9,338 bases of DNA from CAZPAN01 sp964428485 (GCA_964428485.1 CAYRYP010000053.1:1-9338); one strand, 5' to 3'. Positions 1 to 7,239 are shown, numbered from the stretch's first letter. Made by a program: numbers and translations. Notes: generated by a model from the sequence alone, not told the origin.

Positions 1-2167
1 CGATCGAGGCGCTGTATTCGCCGCCCATCTCCCAGGCCCCATCCTGCGGGATCACCCGGAAGTCCGCACCCTGCACAAGCACGGTGCCATCGGTCAGAAC
101 CACCTCGAGCTGAGGGATCGAGGAGGAGCCCTCGCCCGCATACGGCGCAGCGGAGGTCATCTCCGCCGACCGTATCATATCCTTAGTGAGCCCGATGGTG
201 ACGATCTCGTTCCAGTCCACCTGGGTGCTCAGCACCGGGTAGCTACCGTCTTCGGCGATGAACCAGTAGCAATCCAAGTCCCAGTCATAGTCACTGTCGT
301 CGATCGCCACGGTGTTGAGTTCGGCGGCCGCCGCAGAGCTCTGCAGCTCATCCTGCGTCATGACGAGCAGGTTGTCGTACATACCCCAGTTCTGATCGCC
401 CACGGCAGAGTTGCTGTTGTAGGGAACCGTGCCCTCGAGCACGATCGAGTCGTGTACGTAGCCCTCGTTTGTGCCGACGATGCCGCCCTCGCGGTACTCT
501 GCGGTAGTGCTACTACCCGCCGTGTAGACGTCGCCGGTGTTGTAGCACCCATAGATCTCACCGAGTAGCTCAGGGTAGTCGTCGGAGGCGAAAAGCCCAC
601 CGCAGATGCCGGCCATGTAGTAGCCGCTCTGGGTGTTGGCAACAATGGCGTGGTTGGCGCACCAGGAGATGGTGCCCGCCCACAGGCGACCCACGATGCC
701 GCCGGAGGTCGGCTTGTTCCAGCGCGTGCTGGTCACACTGCCGGGAGTGTCCTCCCCTGCCGCGCCGTTGCGGCACTGGGTTATCGTGGTGTAGCTACCG
801 CCCTCGCCGAGTATGCCGCCCACGGAGACGCAACCCACGACGTTGCCAAGGTTCGTGCAGCCGCTTATCACGACCGGATAATCGGGGTCGCCATCGTTGT
901 TCTTCTCCGAATCCGATGTGACGCTGCGAAGACCACCGACGATGCCGCCTACCTGGTCGCCGCCCTTGTTGGCGAGGGAGTCGCCATCGGCCGAGTCCTC
1001 AGCAGAGGTGGAGATAAGGCCGGTAACGGTTCTGGAGAGCTCGTCGTAAGAACCGTTGATGCAGTCGATGACGTCGCCGTTGGAGTATCCGGCGATTCCG
1101 CCCACGAAGAACGGACGCGCGTAGGTGGTGTTGTTGCCCGCCGCGTCGACCGAGCCGGCGCCCGTGCACCTCACCCAGATCGTGGCGTAGTTGGAGCACT
1201 CGCTGATGGTGCCGTAATCTTCCGGGTCGCCGAAGTAACCTACCACCCCGCCGAAGCTGTCGCACACGCGCAGGTCGCTAGTATCCGAGCTCTTAACGTA
1301 GGTGTCGGTCGTGACCAGCACGTCGATCATGCCTTCCGCAAGATAGCTGCAGTCGGTGATGTTGCCCGTGGACTTGCCAGCTATGCCGCCGACATTTTGC
1401 ACCACGTAGAGCGACTGCGCAGTGGACTCAGTGGTCGAGTAAATTTCGATCGTTGCCGAGCTCTCGCACTCGCTGATGTCGCCATAGGCAAGCCCCACCA
1501 CGGTGCCGACGTTGGTGATGATGTCGGTGGAGGTGGTGATGCTCACAGTGCTTGGGGCTAGAGTGTTCTGGATGATCGAGATGTTTTTAAGCTCCGACCC
1601 CGCGGCTGTGACCCCAAACAGGCCCACGTTGGAGGTATAGCCCTCCAGCACGAGCCCCTGGATGGTGTACTCACCCCCGTCGAAGGTGCCAGCGAACGGG
1701 TTCTCTTCGGTTCCTATCGGAGTGAACGGGGTGTCGATAAATGAGCCCGTATCCATGTCGAACTCCGCGAGCTGGATGTCGCCGGTCTGGGTTATCGTCT
1801 TCCCCTCGAAACTGACCGCCGCTATCGTCGAGCCATTGGAGTCCACCGCCGTCCCATTCACAAGTTCGGCGAGGCCCCTGAGCTGAGCGCCAGTCTTTAT
1901 CTCATAACTATTGGCATTCTCGTTGCCCTCATACCAGGAGATGTCTGGCTCCTGCAAGGTACTAGAGTCGTCGAGCGTAGCCGCGATGTTGCCGTACACA
2001 GACCTTATCTGCTCGGGAACGTCCGTAGCATCCGCATCATCACCCCATGCCGGGCACACCGAGAACACAGCGAGTGCCACGGCGAACGCGGCAAGCACTG
2101 CGATGCGCCTCCCGCTCAGCAAGGCTCCCAGCGCGCGATGCGCTTTTATACCACTGCGCCTCGTCAT
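1..2167 (-). CDS. Secreted GLUG-repeat surface protein, C-terminus cut off by left edge
   Basis: One uninterrupted frame of 722 codons begins at ATG 2167 and is still open at base 1, so the C-terminus is missing. A basic N-terminus and hydrophobic stretch (about residues 21-38) form a signal peptide, with likely cleavage near AWG-DD (residues 40-44). Residues 88-105 (YEIKTGAQLRGLAELVNG) match the entry motif usual in GLUG proteins. About ten GLUG-type turns follow between residues 181 and 575 (GLFG, GGIAG, GGVVG, GGIAG, GGIVG, GGILG, GGIVG, GGIVG), most followed by a strand such as GNITDC or GTISEC. Such repeats are thought to build a beta-helix in adhesins. From about 672 a domain of the kind found in gut actinobacterial surface proteins starts (LTDGTVLVQGADF). 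The start overlaps the upstream stop as ATGA, with AAGGAG at 2177-2182. I expect a cell-surface or wall-linked protein. Its ligand is unknown, and the anchor, if any, lies outside the window. Confidence 0.88.
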   Translation of the reverse strand, partial: MTRRSGIKAHRALGALLSGRRIAVLAAFAVALAVFSVCPAWGDDADATDVPEQIRSVYGNIAATLDDSSTLQEPDISWYEGNENANSYEIKTGAQLRGLAELVNGTAVDSNGSTIAAVSFEGKTITQTGDIQLAEFDMDTGSFIDTPFTPIGTEENPFAGTFDGGEYTIQGLVLEGYTSNVGLFGVTAAGSELKNISIIQNTLAPSTVSITTSTDIITNVGTVVGLAYGDISECESSATIEIYSTTESTAQSLYVVQNVGGIAGKSTGNITDCSYLAEGMIDVLVTTDTYVKSSDTSDLRVCDSFGGVVGYFGDPEDYGTISECSNYATIWVRCTGAGSVDAAGNNTTYARPFFVGGIAGYSNGDVIDCINGSYDELSRTVTGLISTSAEDSADGDSLANKGGDQVGGIVGGLRSVTSDSEKNNDGDPDYPVVISGCTNLGNVVGCVSVGGILGEGGSYTTITQCRNGAAGEDTPGSVTSTRWNKPTSGGIVGRLWAGTISWCANHAIVANTQSGYYMAGICGGLFASDDYPELLGEIYGCYNTGDVYTAGSSTTAEYREGGIVGTNEGYVHDSIVLEGTVPYNSNSAVGDQNWGMYDNLLVMTQDELQSSAAAAELNTVAIDDSDYDWDLDCYWFIAEDGSYPVLSTQVDWNEIVTIGLTKDMIRSAEMTSAAPYAGEGSSSIPQLEVVLTDGTVLVQGADFRVIPQDGAWEMGGEYSASI

Positions 2168-4767
2168 ACGGACACTCTCCTTCCGATATCGACTTCGTAC
2201 CTGTATCTCATCCGCGACCACATCGCCCCGAGGATCAGTGCAACCAGCGCGCATATAAGTGCGGCTATCCTCCATGGGTTGTCGATGATGTGGACGAGGT
2301 CGTATTGGCCATCTTCAGAGCCCTCCTCGAGCAGCGAGATGGTGACCTGGGTGCCTCCCCCGCCTGAGCCCCAGACGCCGGAGCCCTGTCCGCCGCCGCT
2401 TCCGGAGGTGGATTCTGTGGAGTCGGTGCCGATGCCGCCGGAGGTAGAGGTGCCCCCGGTGCCGGAGGAGCCAATCCCGCTGCCGCCACCGCTGCCGTCA
2501 CCGGTGCCGCTGCCGGAACCGCCGCCGGAGGTTCCGTCGCTGGTGGGCGGATCTTCCTCAACGTCGTCCAGTGGGTCGTCGACTATGATCGTGACCTCGG
2601 AGATGCAGCGGATCATCCTGTTCATGTTGGCGGTGGTGGTCCCCTCCATCCCCAGCACCAGGCGCAGGCAGCCGTCGGTGCTCATGTTCGAGTAGCCGCT
2701 GGAGTTGTAGTCGTTGCCCGGGTCGCGGTAGTACTCCAGAGCGATCATCGCCGACACGGTGCTCTGTCCCAGATATCCCGCGCTGGTCGATATGGCATGC
2801 ATGTAGTAGTTGGAGTAGCGGTAGCGCGAGCCGAGTATGCTCGAGGCGCTATAGAAGCCGGTCTCCGAACCGTAGCCGTCGCTGCCGATGAAGGATATGA
2901 ACTGCATCGACGAAGGATCGATCCCTGCCAGGCGCACGAAATCGCCGATCGAGATGCCGGTGGCGTACAGGGTGCCCCAGCTCTCGCCGCGGGTCCGATA
3001 GGTGTACCAATCGGTAAAGGTGCTCGACGACCTGATGTCATCGTCGGTGATCGTCACGGTGCGCGACGGCGTGGCGGAGAGCCCGAAGTTGTCGTAGTCG
3101 GTGCGGGTGATGACGTTGACGGTGATGGAGCCGGAGTAGCCGATCGTATCGTCCTCCGTGCCATCGTAGACCCTGACGGTGTCGTAGACGTCGTTGTCGT
3201 ACATCCCACCACCCACAACAGAGGCCATCACATAGCACTGCGAAAAGCCGGAGAGCGCAAGGAAGTTGCCGGACTGGTCTATGCTCGAGTAGAGATCGGT
3301 GTCGGTATCGGTGGGACCTCTGAGGTTCGACCAGGTTAGCCCATCTATGCTGCTCTGATTGGAATAGAGGACAGTACCGTTGCTCATGGTGACCATAGCC
3401 CTGAACGTAAGGGCACTTCCCACCTGCGAGACGTCTACCGAGTCGTCGCCGTAGGGCCTTCCGCTACTGTCGAGTATTGCCACGCTGGAGACGTAGGTCT
3501 CGTTGCCGCGGATGTTGACAAGCACGTCGAAGGTGAGGGTCGTGCCCGAGTTCGAGACCACGGTCAACCTGAACGACACGATGCCGTCGCCCAGCCCGGT
3601 TGCAAGCACCACCCCGCTGTTGGATATGTAGGCGAGCGGGTAATCGAGGGTGTTGCCGTCGAAGTCGGTGCACCACAGTCTCTCCCACGAAAGCGAAAGA
3701 CCGCTCGTATACGCGTCGGTAAGCGTGCCGTCGTCCCAGTAGATCTGCGGCGAGAAGGTGACGCTGCCCCCCTCCTCCCTGATCTCGGGAGGGTTGGAGG
3801 AGTTGTAGGAGGTCGCGCTGGAGTGGGTGGAATCGGTGTAGGTCATGAGCAGCGTGAGCGGCTCGGCTGTGGGTGAAGGGTCGTTGTCCTCATCGGGGTC
3901 GGAGGTGTCGTTGTTCTCGATGTACACGGGGATTATCGTCCCCTCGGAGTAGGACGAGAGCGTGAGCATAACCTTGACCTTGCCGTTGCCGTTTCCGAGC
4001 GCGCGCAACGTGGCCGAGTGGTCCTCCTCGTCGATGGAGAGCTCGGCAATATACTCGTCTGCGTCCGTTAGGAGCTGGCACGACTCGTCGTACTGGGAGA
4101 CGATCTCCCATAAGACACCTAGCTCATCGGAGTCGCTATCTACGGTGGAGCCATCACTGAATGTGATCGTAGCCGTGAGCTTCATTTCACCCGACTCGAT
4201 GGATATGGTCGGGAGCGTCTCGGATTCGGGGTCGTAGGCGATCGGGGTGGCGTCGGGGTCGTAATCCTCGTCGGTCTCGTCGAGGATGGGCAGATAGTAA
4301 ATCGTCACCGACTCGACCTCTAGGCCGTCCGTGTTGGTTCCCGTGTCGGAGCCGCTTCCGTCCCCGTCGGTGGTGGAATCCTCGCCGGTACCGTTAGAGT
4401 CGGAGCCAGAGTCCTCGCCGGAGTCGGAGGCCTCACTAGAGCTGTAGACGTCACCGGAGCTGGAATCGGCGTTCTCGTCGCCGCTCTCCCCTAAATCCCC
4501 GGAGCTCTCGGAACTCTCCCCGGAGTCGATATCCTCATCGGCGCTCTCGACAGTTCCCTCGTCAGCGCCCTCTAGGGTCTCGTCGTAGGACTCCTGCAGG
4601 ACATCGGCCTGGACGGTAGACGCAGAGACGGGCGGAGTCACGCAGCCGAGCAGCAGCGACACCACGGCCAGCACGGCCGCAGCGTTCCTGCTCCAGCGAA
4701 CGATCTCCATAGCGCGCGGGAGCATGGACAGCACGCCGTCCGATCCCGTGCGCTTCCTGCGCGTCAC
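2164..4767 (-). CDS. 867-aa membrane-anchored surface protein with Ig-like domains
   Basis: The gene starts with GTG at 4767 (TAGTG, sharing one base with the previous stop) behind a GGAAGGAAG site. Layout: basic N-terminus and signal segment (about 27-49), which contains a possible lipobox LLGC with Cys42; an acidic Ser/Asp/Glu/Gly-rich stretch (about 53-148) that is probably disordered; three Big-like Ig modules (about 150-285, 303-421, 423-553), each with strands of the type LTATITFSDGSTV followed by W; a domain at about 568-730 (GISIGDFVRLAGID, then GSDGYGSETGF, then LRLVLGMEG) that resembles degenerate molybdopterin-oxidoreductase-like domains of surface proteins; a Gly/Ser/Thr linker (about 742-806); one membrane helix (834-850); and a short basic tail of about 17 residues. 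This implies an extracellular protein fixed in the cytoplasmic membrane by its C-terminus. It sits between the ExbD-like gene and the GLUG gene, so it may physically link the channel to surface partners. Function is unknown; the domain at 568-730 is a tentative call. Confidence 0.9.
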   Translation of the reverse strand: MTRRKRTGSDGVLSMLPRAMEIVRWSRNAAAVLAVVSLLLGCVTPPVSASTVQADVLQESYDETLEGADEGTVESADEDIDSGESSESSGDLGESGDENADSSSGDVYSSSEASDSGEDSGSDSNGTGEDSTTDGDGSGSDTGTNTDGLEVESVTIYYLPILDETDEDYDPDATPIAYDPESETLPTISIESGEMKLTATITFSDGSTVDSDSDELGVLWEIVSQYDESCQLLTDADEYIAELSIDEEDHSATLRALGNGNGKVKVMLTLSSYSEGTIIPVYIENNDTSDPDEDNDPSPTAEPLTLLMTYTDSTHSSATSYNSSNPPEIREEGGSVTFSPQIYWDDGTLTDAYTSGLSLSWERLWCTDFDGNTLDYPLAYISNSGVVLATGLGDGIVSFRLTVVSNSGTTLTFDVLVNIRGNETYVSSVAILDSSGRPYGDDSVDVSQVGSALTFRAMVTMSNGTVLYSNQSSIDGLTWSNLRGPTDTDTDLYSSIDQSGNFLALSGFSQCYVMASVVGGGMYDNDVYDTVRVYDGTEDDTIGYSGSITVNVITRTDYDNFGLSATPSRTVTITDDDIRSSSTFTDWYTYRTRGESWGTLYATGISIGDFVRLAGIDPSSMQFISFIGSDGYGSETGFYSASSILGSRYRYSNYYMHAISTSAGYLGQSTVSAMIALEYYRDPGNDYNSSGYSNMSTDGCLRLVLGMEGTTTANMNRMIRCISEVTIIVDDPLDDVEEDPPTSDGTSGGGSGSGTGDGSGGGSGIGSSGTGGTSTSGGIGTDSTESTSGSGGGQGSGVWGSGGGGTQVTISLLEEGSEDGQYDLVHIIDNPWRIAALICALVALILGAMWSRMRYRYEVDIGRRVSV

Positions 4768-5114
4768 TACTCGTCACTTCCTTCCTCGTCCGTTGGTGTC
4801 ACCATGTAGAGCTGACCGGTCTCGGTGTCCTGATAGACCCTACCCATGTCTACGTACTGGCTGCCGCCGCCTTCCAAAAACTCCTCGGCGGTCTCCACCT
4901 CCTCGATCACCTGCGTCTGCTCGACCTGGACCTCGGTCGTCGACGTAATGTCGATGTCCCATGCAATGACCAGAGCGGTCATGAGACCCGCCGCGAGCAC
5001 CAACATGCAGTCCGCTAGGTTGACCAGTCCGCTCGACGGGTCGAGATCCTCCTCGACTCGCGTTCTCCTGAGATTCCCGCCGGAGAGTCTCCCACCGATT
5101 CCGCTACCTATCAT
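4767..5114 (-). CDS. DUF2149-like, ExbD-like small membrane protein
   Basis: A 115-residue protein with one membrane helix (about 36-52), a charged cytoplasmic N-terminus and an acidic extracellular C-terminal part. The segment DPSSGLVNLADCMLVLAAGL and the distal GRVYQDTETGQLYMV are the pattern I associate with DUF2149 (a DP-SG-NL-D membrane motif followed by a G-VY---TG-LY-V ending). The start of the helix, Asp35 followed by CMLVL, lines up with the E. coli ExbD segment FIDVMLVLL, whose Asp25 is the proton-motive-force residue. Topology is also as in ExbD (N-terminus in, one helix, C-terminus out), but the ExbD periplasmic domain is absent and is replaced by an acidic stretch (Glu-rich, about 61-81). 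The gene overlaps the ExbB-like gene by 11 bases and the 867-residue gene by one, so the three are probably co-translated. Most likely it is the second subunit of the proton channel. The family call rests on memory of the motif. Confidence 0.85.
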   Translation of the reverse strand: MIGSGIGGRLSGGNLRRTRVEEDLDPSSGLVNLADCMLVLAAGLMTALVIAWDIDITSTTEVQVEQTQVIEEVETAEEFLEGGGSQYVDMGRVYQDTETGQLYMVTPTDEEGSDE

Positions 5115-5979
5115 CTGCGGGCCTCCCCCCTGCCGGGTTATCGCCCTGACCGGATACGCAATCCGCCGCCCTCGCGGACTCGTACAGGGTCTTGGCCTCG
5201 CGCTCGCGAGTACGCCCGCTCTTGGAGGAGTTCTCCTTCTCCTTCCACTTGCGCACGCGCTCTAGCTCGCGGGCCTCACGCAGATCGGGGTACATATCTG
5301 CAAAGGATGTAGGCTCGGATACGTCCATGCCATCCGCGCGCCTCATCTCGTCGACCTTCTCGAGGATCGCCGTGGAGCCAGCCTCGAGCGCCGACATGTA
5401 GTCTTCGTACCAAGACTTGCGGATGCGCGAGACCACAAACGACACCGCCGAGACCACAAGACCCGCCACGGTGGCGTCGAAGGCTACGAGCAGTGAGGAG
5501 GACAGCGTCGCGGTGTCTCCCGTGCTCAGGGAGACGATGCCCGGACCCAGCGGGATGAGCGTTGCCATGAGACCGAGCTGAGGGGCGATCCTGGAGATGG
5601 TGCTGGTGCGGTCCACCTTCATTGCCCTTATCGAGTCCTGCTCCTCGAGCAGTCTCTTGGCCAGGGCTACATGGGCATCGACCTCGAGGGTCCTGTAGTC
5701 CCATATCCTCAAAAGCACGCGCTTCTGCCAGCCCAGGAGGTTGGAGGCGGCGATGACATCGTGCAGCTCGGAGGGCGAGGCGGTCTCGATCCTGTCGAGG
5801 AACGAGGGCATGTTGATCCTAAAATGGCGCCTCTCCGTAAACGACTCGGCGATCACGCTGCCTATGCACCACAGCACGTAGACGATCAGCGCTATAAGCA
5901 CCACCAGCGTGGGCACGAGAAGCGCCTGCGCGATGATGTGCAGCACGTCGTGAACGTATGTCTGAGCTAGTATGTCCAT
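5104..5979 (-). CDS. MotA/TolQ/ExbB-type proton channel subunit
   Basis: A 291-residue protein with three membrane helices (about 19-44, 130-152 and 163-186), the topology of ExbB and TolQ, with a cytoplasmic loop of about 85 residues between the first two. The motif APQLGLMATL (132-141) matches the ExbB APxxGLxGT block, and VAFDATVAGLVVSAV (165-179) matches the pore helix ExbB EALLATAIGLVAAI. The two pore threonines of ExbB (Thr148, Thr181) appear to be kept as Thr140 and Thr170, while Glu176 aligns with Val165 and an Asp (168) lies one turn on. The C-terminus adds about 105 cytoplasmic residues rich in charge. In ExbB-type complexes a pentamer conducts protons and works on ExbD. Here the partner is the overlapping DUF2149-like protein. 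The start is ATG 5979, behind AAGGAAGAG. The gap to the solute-binding gene is 57 bases and holds a hairpin. MotA-like motor function is less likely, as there are no flagellar neighbours. Confidence 0.9.
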   Translation of the reverse strand: MDILAQTYVHDVLHIIAQALLVPTLVVLIALIVYVLWCIGSVIAESFTERRHFRINMPSFLDRIETASPSELHDVIAASNLLGWQKRVLLRIWDYRTLEVDAHVALAKRLLEEQDSIRAMKVDRTSTISRIAPQLGLMATLIPLGPGIVSLSTGDTATLSSSLLVAFDATVAGLVVSAVSFVVSRIRKSWYEDYMSALEAGSTAILEKVDEMRRADGMDVSEPTSFADMYPDLREARELERVRKWKEKENSSKSGRTREREAKTLYESARAADCVSGQGDNPAGGRPADDR

Positions 5980-6000
5980 CCGTCTCTTCCTTCTTCTGCC

Positions 6001-6030
6001 AAGCCTGGGGCTTCCGACAACCCCGGGCCT
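6001..6030 (-). other. Intercistronic hairpin after the solute-binding protein gene
   Basis: On the minus strand the arms AGGCCCGGGG and CCCCAGGCTT pair over ten positions with one mismatch and one G-U pair, around a 10-base loop. The hairpin starts six bases after the TAA of the solute-binding gene. The bases that follow are purine-rich (the ribosome binding site of the ExbB-like gene), with no run of T. A full intrinsic terminator is therefore unlikely; a 3'-stabilising or partially attenuating structure is more likely. Confidence 0.6.
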
Positions 6031-6036
6031 CCTCCC

Positions 6037-7152
6037 TTAACCCGTGTAGCTATTGCCCAGAAAACCGATCATCTCCTCCTCGGTGACATCGGTTCCGAGA
6101 AATTTCGAGTAAAAGTCGCGCCCTACCTCGACCATGTCCACGTCGTACAGGTCGGGATAGAGCAGGTTTGCAACCCACTGGATGCCCAGGTACCTGTTGC
6201 AGGCCATGGGTCTGTCCACCCAGGCGAACGGGACATTGGGCATCGTGTAGACCCTGCCTTCTTTTACGGCCGTGATGGTCGACCAGTCCGAGTTGGTCCT
6301 GATGCGGTTGTCGGCACCGCCGCGGATCTCCTCATCCCAGGCGACTATGACCTCCGGATCCCACATGATCACCGACTCGAGGGAGACGTCCGCCATACCG
6401 GTAGCGTCTAGAACCTCGACGTCGGCCACGATGCGAGCTCCGGCCGTCGTAAATGCAAGTGCGTGCTGGCTCGAGGCTGGCTCGGTCTGAAGTCCAAGTG
6501 GACCCTCCGCGTAGTAGAGGCTCACCTTCTCCGATTCCGAGAGACCTCCCACCGCAGAGGTGACCCCCTGGTAGGCGTCCTCGCACCACTGCGCGAGCTC
6601 CGCAGCGCGCTCCTCCCTGCCGAGGATGTCGCCGAGCAGCGTGTAGGCGTGGTTGATCTTCTCGAAGGAGCCGTCGATGAGCACCACTGGGATACCCGAC
6701 TGCGACTGGATGTCCTCCGCCTCGGAGATGTTGGCCTCGGTGAGCTCGATCGACGAGATGGAGAAGATCAGCTGGATGTCGTTTGCCAGCACGGCCTCAA
6801 GATCCATCGTGCTGCTCTCCATGCTGCCGAGGTTGATGAGCCCTCTTAGCTCGTCTGGGAGATACTGGAGGTCGAGCTCGGTGTAGTCCGAGCATGTGGC
6901 GCCCATGAGATCCGGCGCGAGCGTCATCACGAAGATCTGCGCAAGGGCCGAGGTAAAGAAGACCTTCTCCAGGCGGTCCGCCGTGGGTATCGTGAGCTCG
7001 CGGTCGGCGTCGTCGACGATGGTCCGCTGCCCGCGGAAGAGCGCATCGCCGGCCTCGGAGCGGCATCCCCCGAGAAGCGGGATAGACATCGCCCCTAGCG
7101 CGGTGGCGCCGGCCAATGTGGCGAACCTCCTCCTGCTAATCTCAACGGGCAT
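6037..7152 (-). CDS. Tat-exported solute-binding lipoprotein of metal-chelate ABC importer
   Basis: A 371-residue class III (helical-backbone, Peripla_BP_2/COG0614 type) binding protein that would hold a chelate at the outer face of the membrane and deliver it to the permease. The N-terminus has a twin-arginine motif SRRRF (6-10), a hydrophobic stretch and a lipobox LGGC with Cys30, so it should be exported folded by Tat and lipidated. The lobes run at about 43-165 and 205-335, joined by a long helix (about 165-200). Typical family segments are YYAEGPLGLQTE (213-224), WDPEVIVAW (264-272) and FAWVDRPMACNRYLGIQW (309-326). The start at ATG 7152 is chosen because of the GGGAGGAGGG site before it and because the Tat motif then lies at the very N-terminus. 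An in-frame GTG at 7230 adds 26 unlikely residues and lies inside a hairpin. The substrate (siderophore, heme or corrinoid) cannot be told from sequence alone. Confidence 0.93.
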   Translation of the reverse strand: MPVEISRRRFATLAGATALGAMSIPLLGGCRSEAGDALFRGQRTIVDDADRELTIPTADRLEKVFFTSALAQIFVMTLAPDLMGATCSDYTELDLQYLPDELRGLINLGSMESSTMDLEAVLANDIQLIFSISSIELTEANISEAEDIQSQSGIPVVLIDGSFEKINHAYTLLGDILGREERAAELAQWCEDAYQGVTSAVGGLSESEKVSLYYAEGPLGLQTEPASSQHALAFTTAGARIVADVEVLDATGMADVSLESVIMWDPEVIVAWDEEIRGGADNRIRTNSDWSTITAVKEGRVYTMPNVPFAWVDRPMACNRYLGIQWVANLLYPDLYDVDMVEVGRDFYSKFLGTDVTEEEMIGFLGNSYTG

Positions 7153-7156
7153 CGAG

Positions 7157-7166
7157 CCCTCCTCCC
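7157..7166 (-). promoter_or_regulatory. Strong ribosome binding site fixing the lipoprotein start
   Basis: GGGAGGAGGG on the minus strand, with its GGAGG core eight bases before ATG 7152. It decides the start in favour of 7152 over the in-frame GTG at 7230. Confidence 0.8.
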
Positions 7167-7221
7167 TCGGCGCGACCTGCAGGCCACACACCGTGTCGAA
7201 TATCCTTGAGCGACCCCGCTC

Positions 7222-7239
7222 CCCGCGCACCGGCGCGGG
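7222..7239 (-). other. Intercistronic hairpin after the ATPase gene
   Basis: On the minus strand CCCGCGC and GCGCGGG form a perfect 7-bp G+C stem closed by the four-base loop CGGT. It begins at the base directly after the TGA of the ATPase gene, about 70 bases before the lipoprotein start. No T-run follows, so it is unlikely to stop transcription. It may block 3' exonucleases or separate expression of the lipoprotein from that of permease and ATPase. Confidence 0.6.

Noticed and set aside
650..1561. Long plus-strand open frame of 303 codons opposite the GLUG gene
   Set aside because: Its Ala/Val/Gly/Arg-rich composition with no recognisable motif is typical of the antisense of G+C-rich coding DNA; the minus-strand GLUG frame explains the region fully.
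2350..2544. Tandem repeat or CRISPR-like array in the GCC-rich stretch
   Set aside because: It encodes the irregular Gly/Ser/Thr linker of the 867-aa protein; there are no regular spacers or conserved repeat units.
2138..2695. Plus-strand Pro/Glu-rich open frame of 185 codons
   Set aside because: The Pro/Ser/Glu repeats are the antisense reading of the Gly/Ser-rich linker of the minus-strand protein.
2797..3339. Plus-strand open frame of 180 codons opposite the 867-aa gene
   Set aside because: Antisense shadow with low-complexity Val/Gly/Arg/Asp content, no ribosome binding site I could support and no domain.
7153..7230. Longer lipoprotein start at GTG 7230
   Set aside because: It adds 26 residues before the Tat motif, lies in the hairpin after the ATPase gene and has no good ribosome binding site, while ATG 7152 has GGGAGGAGGG.
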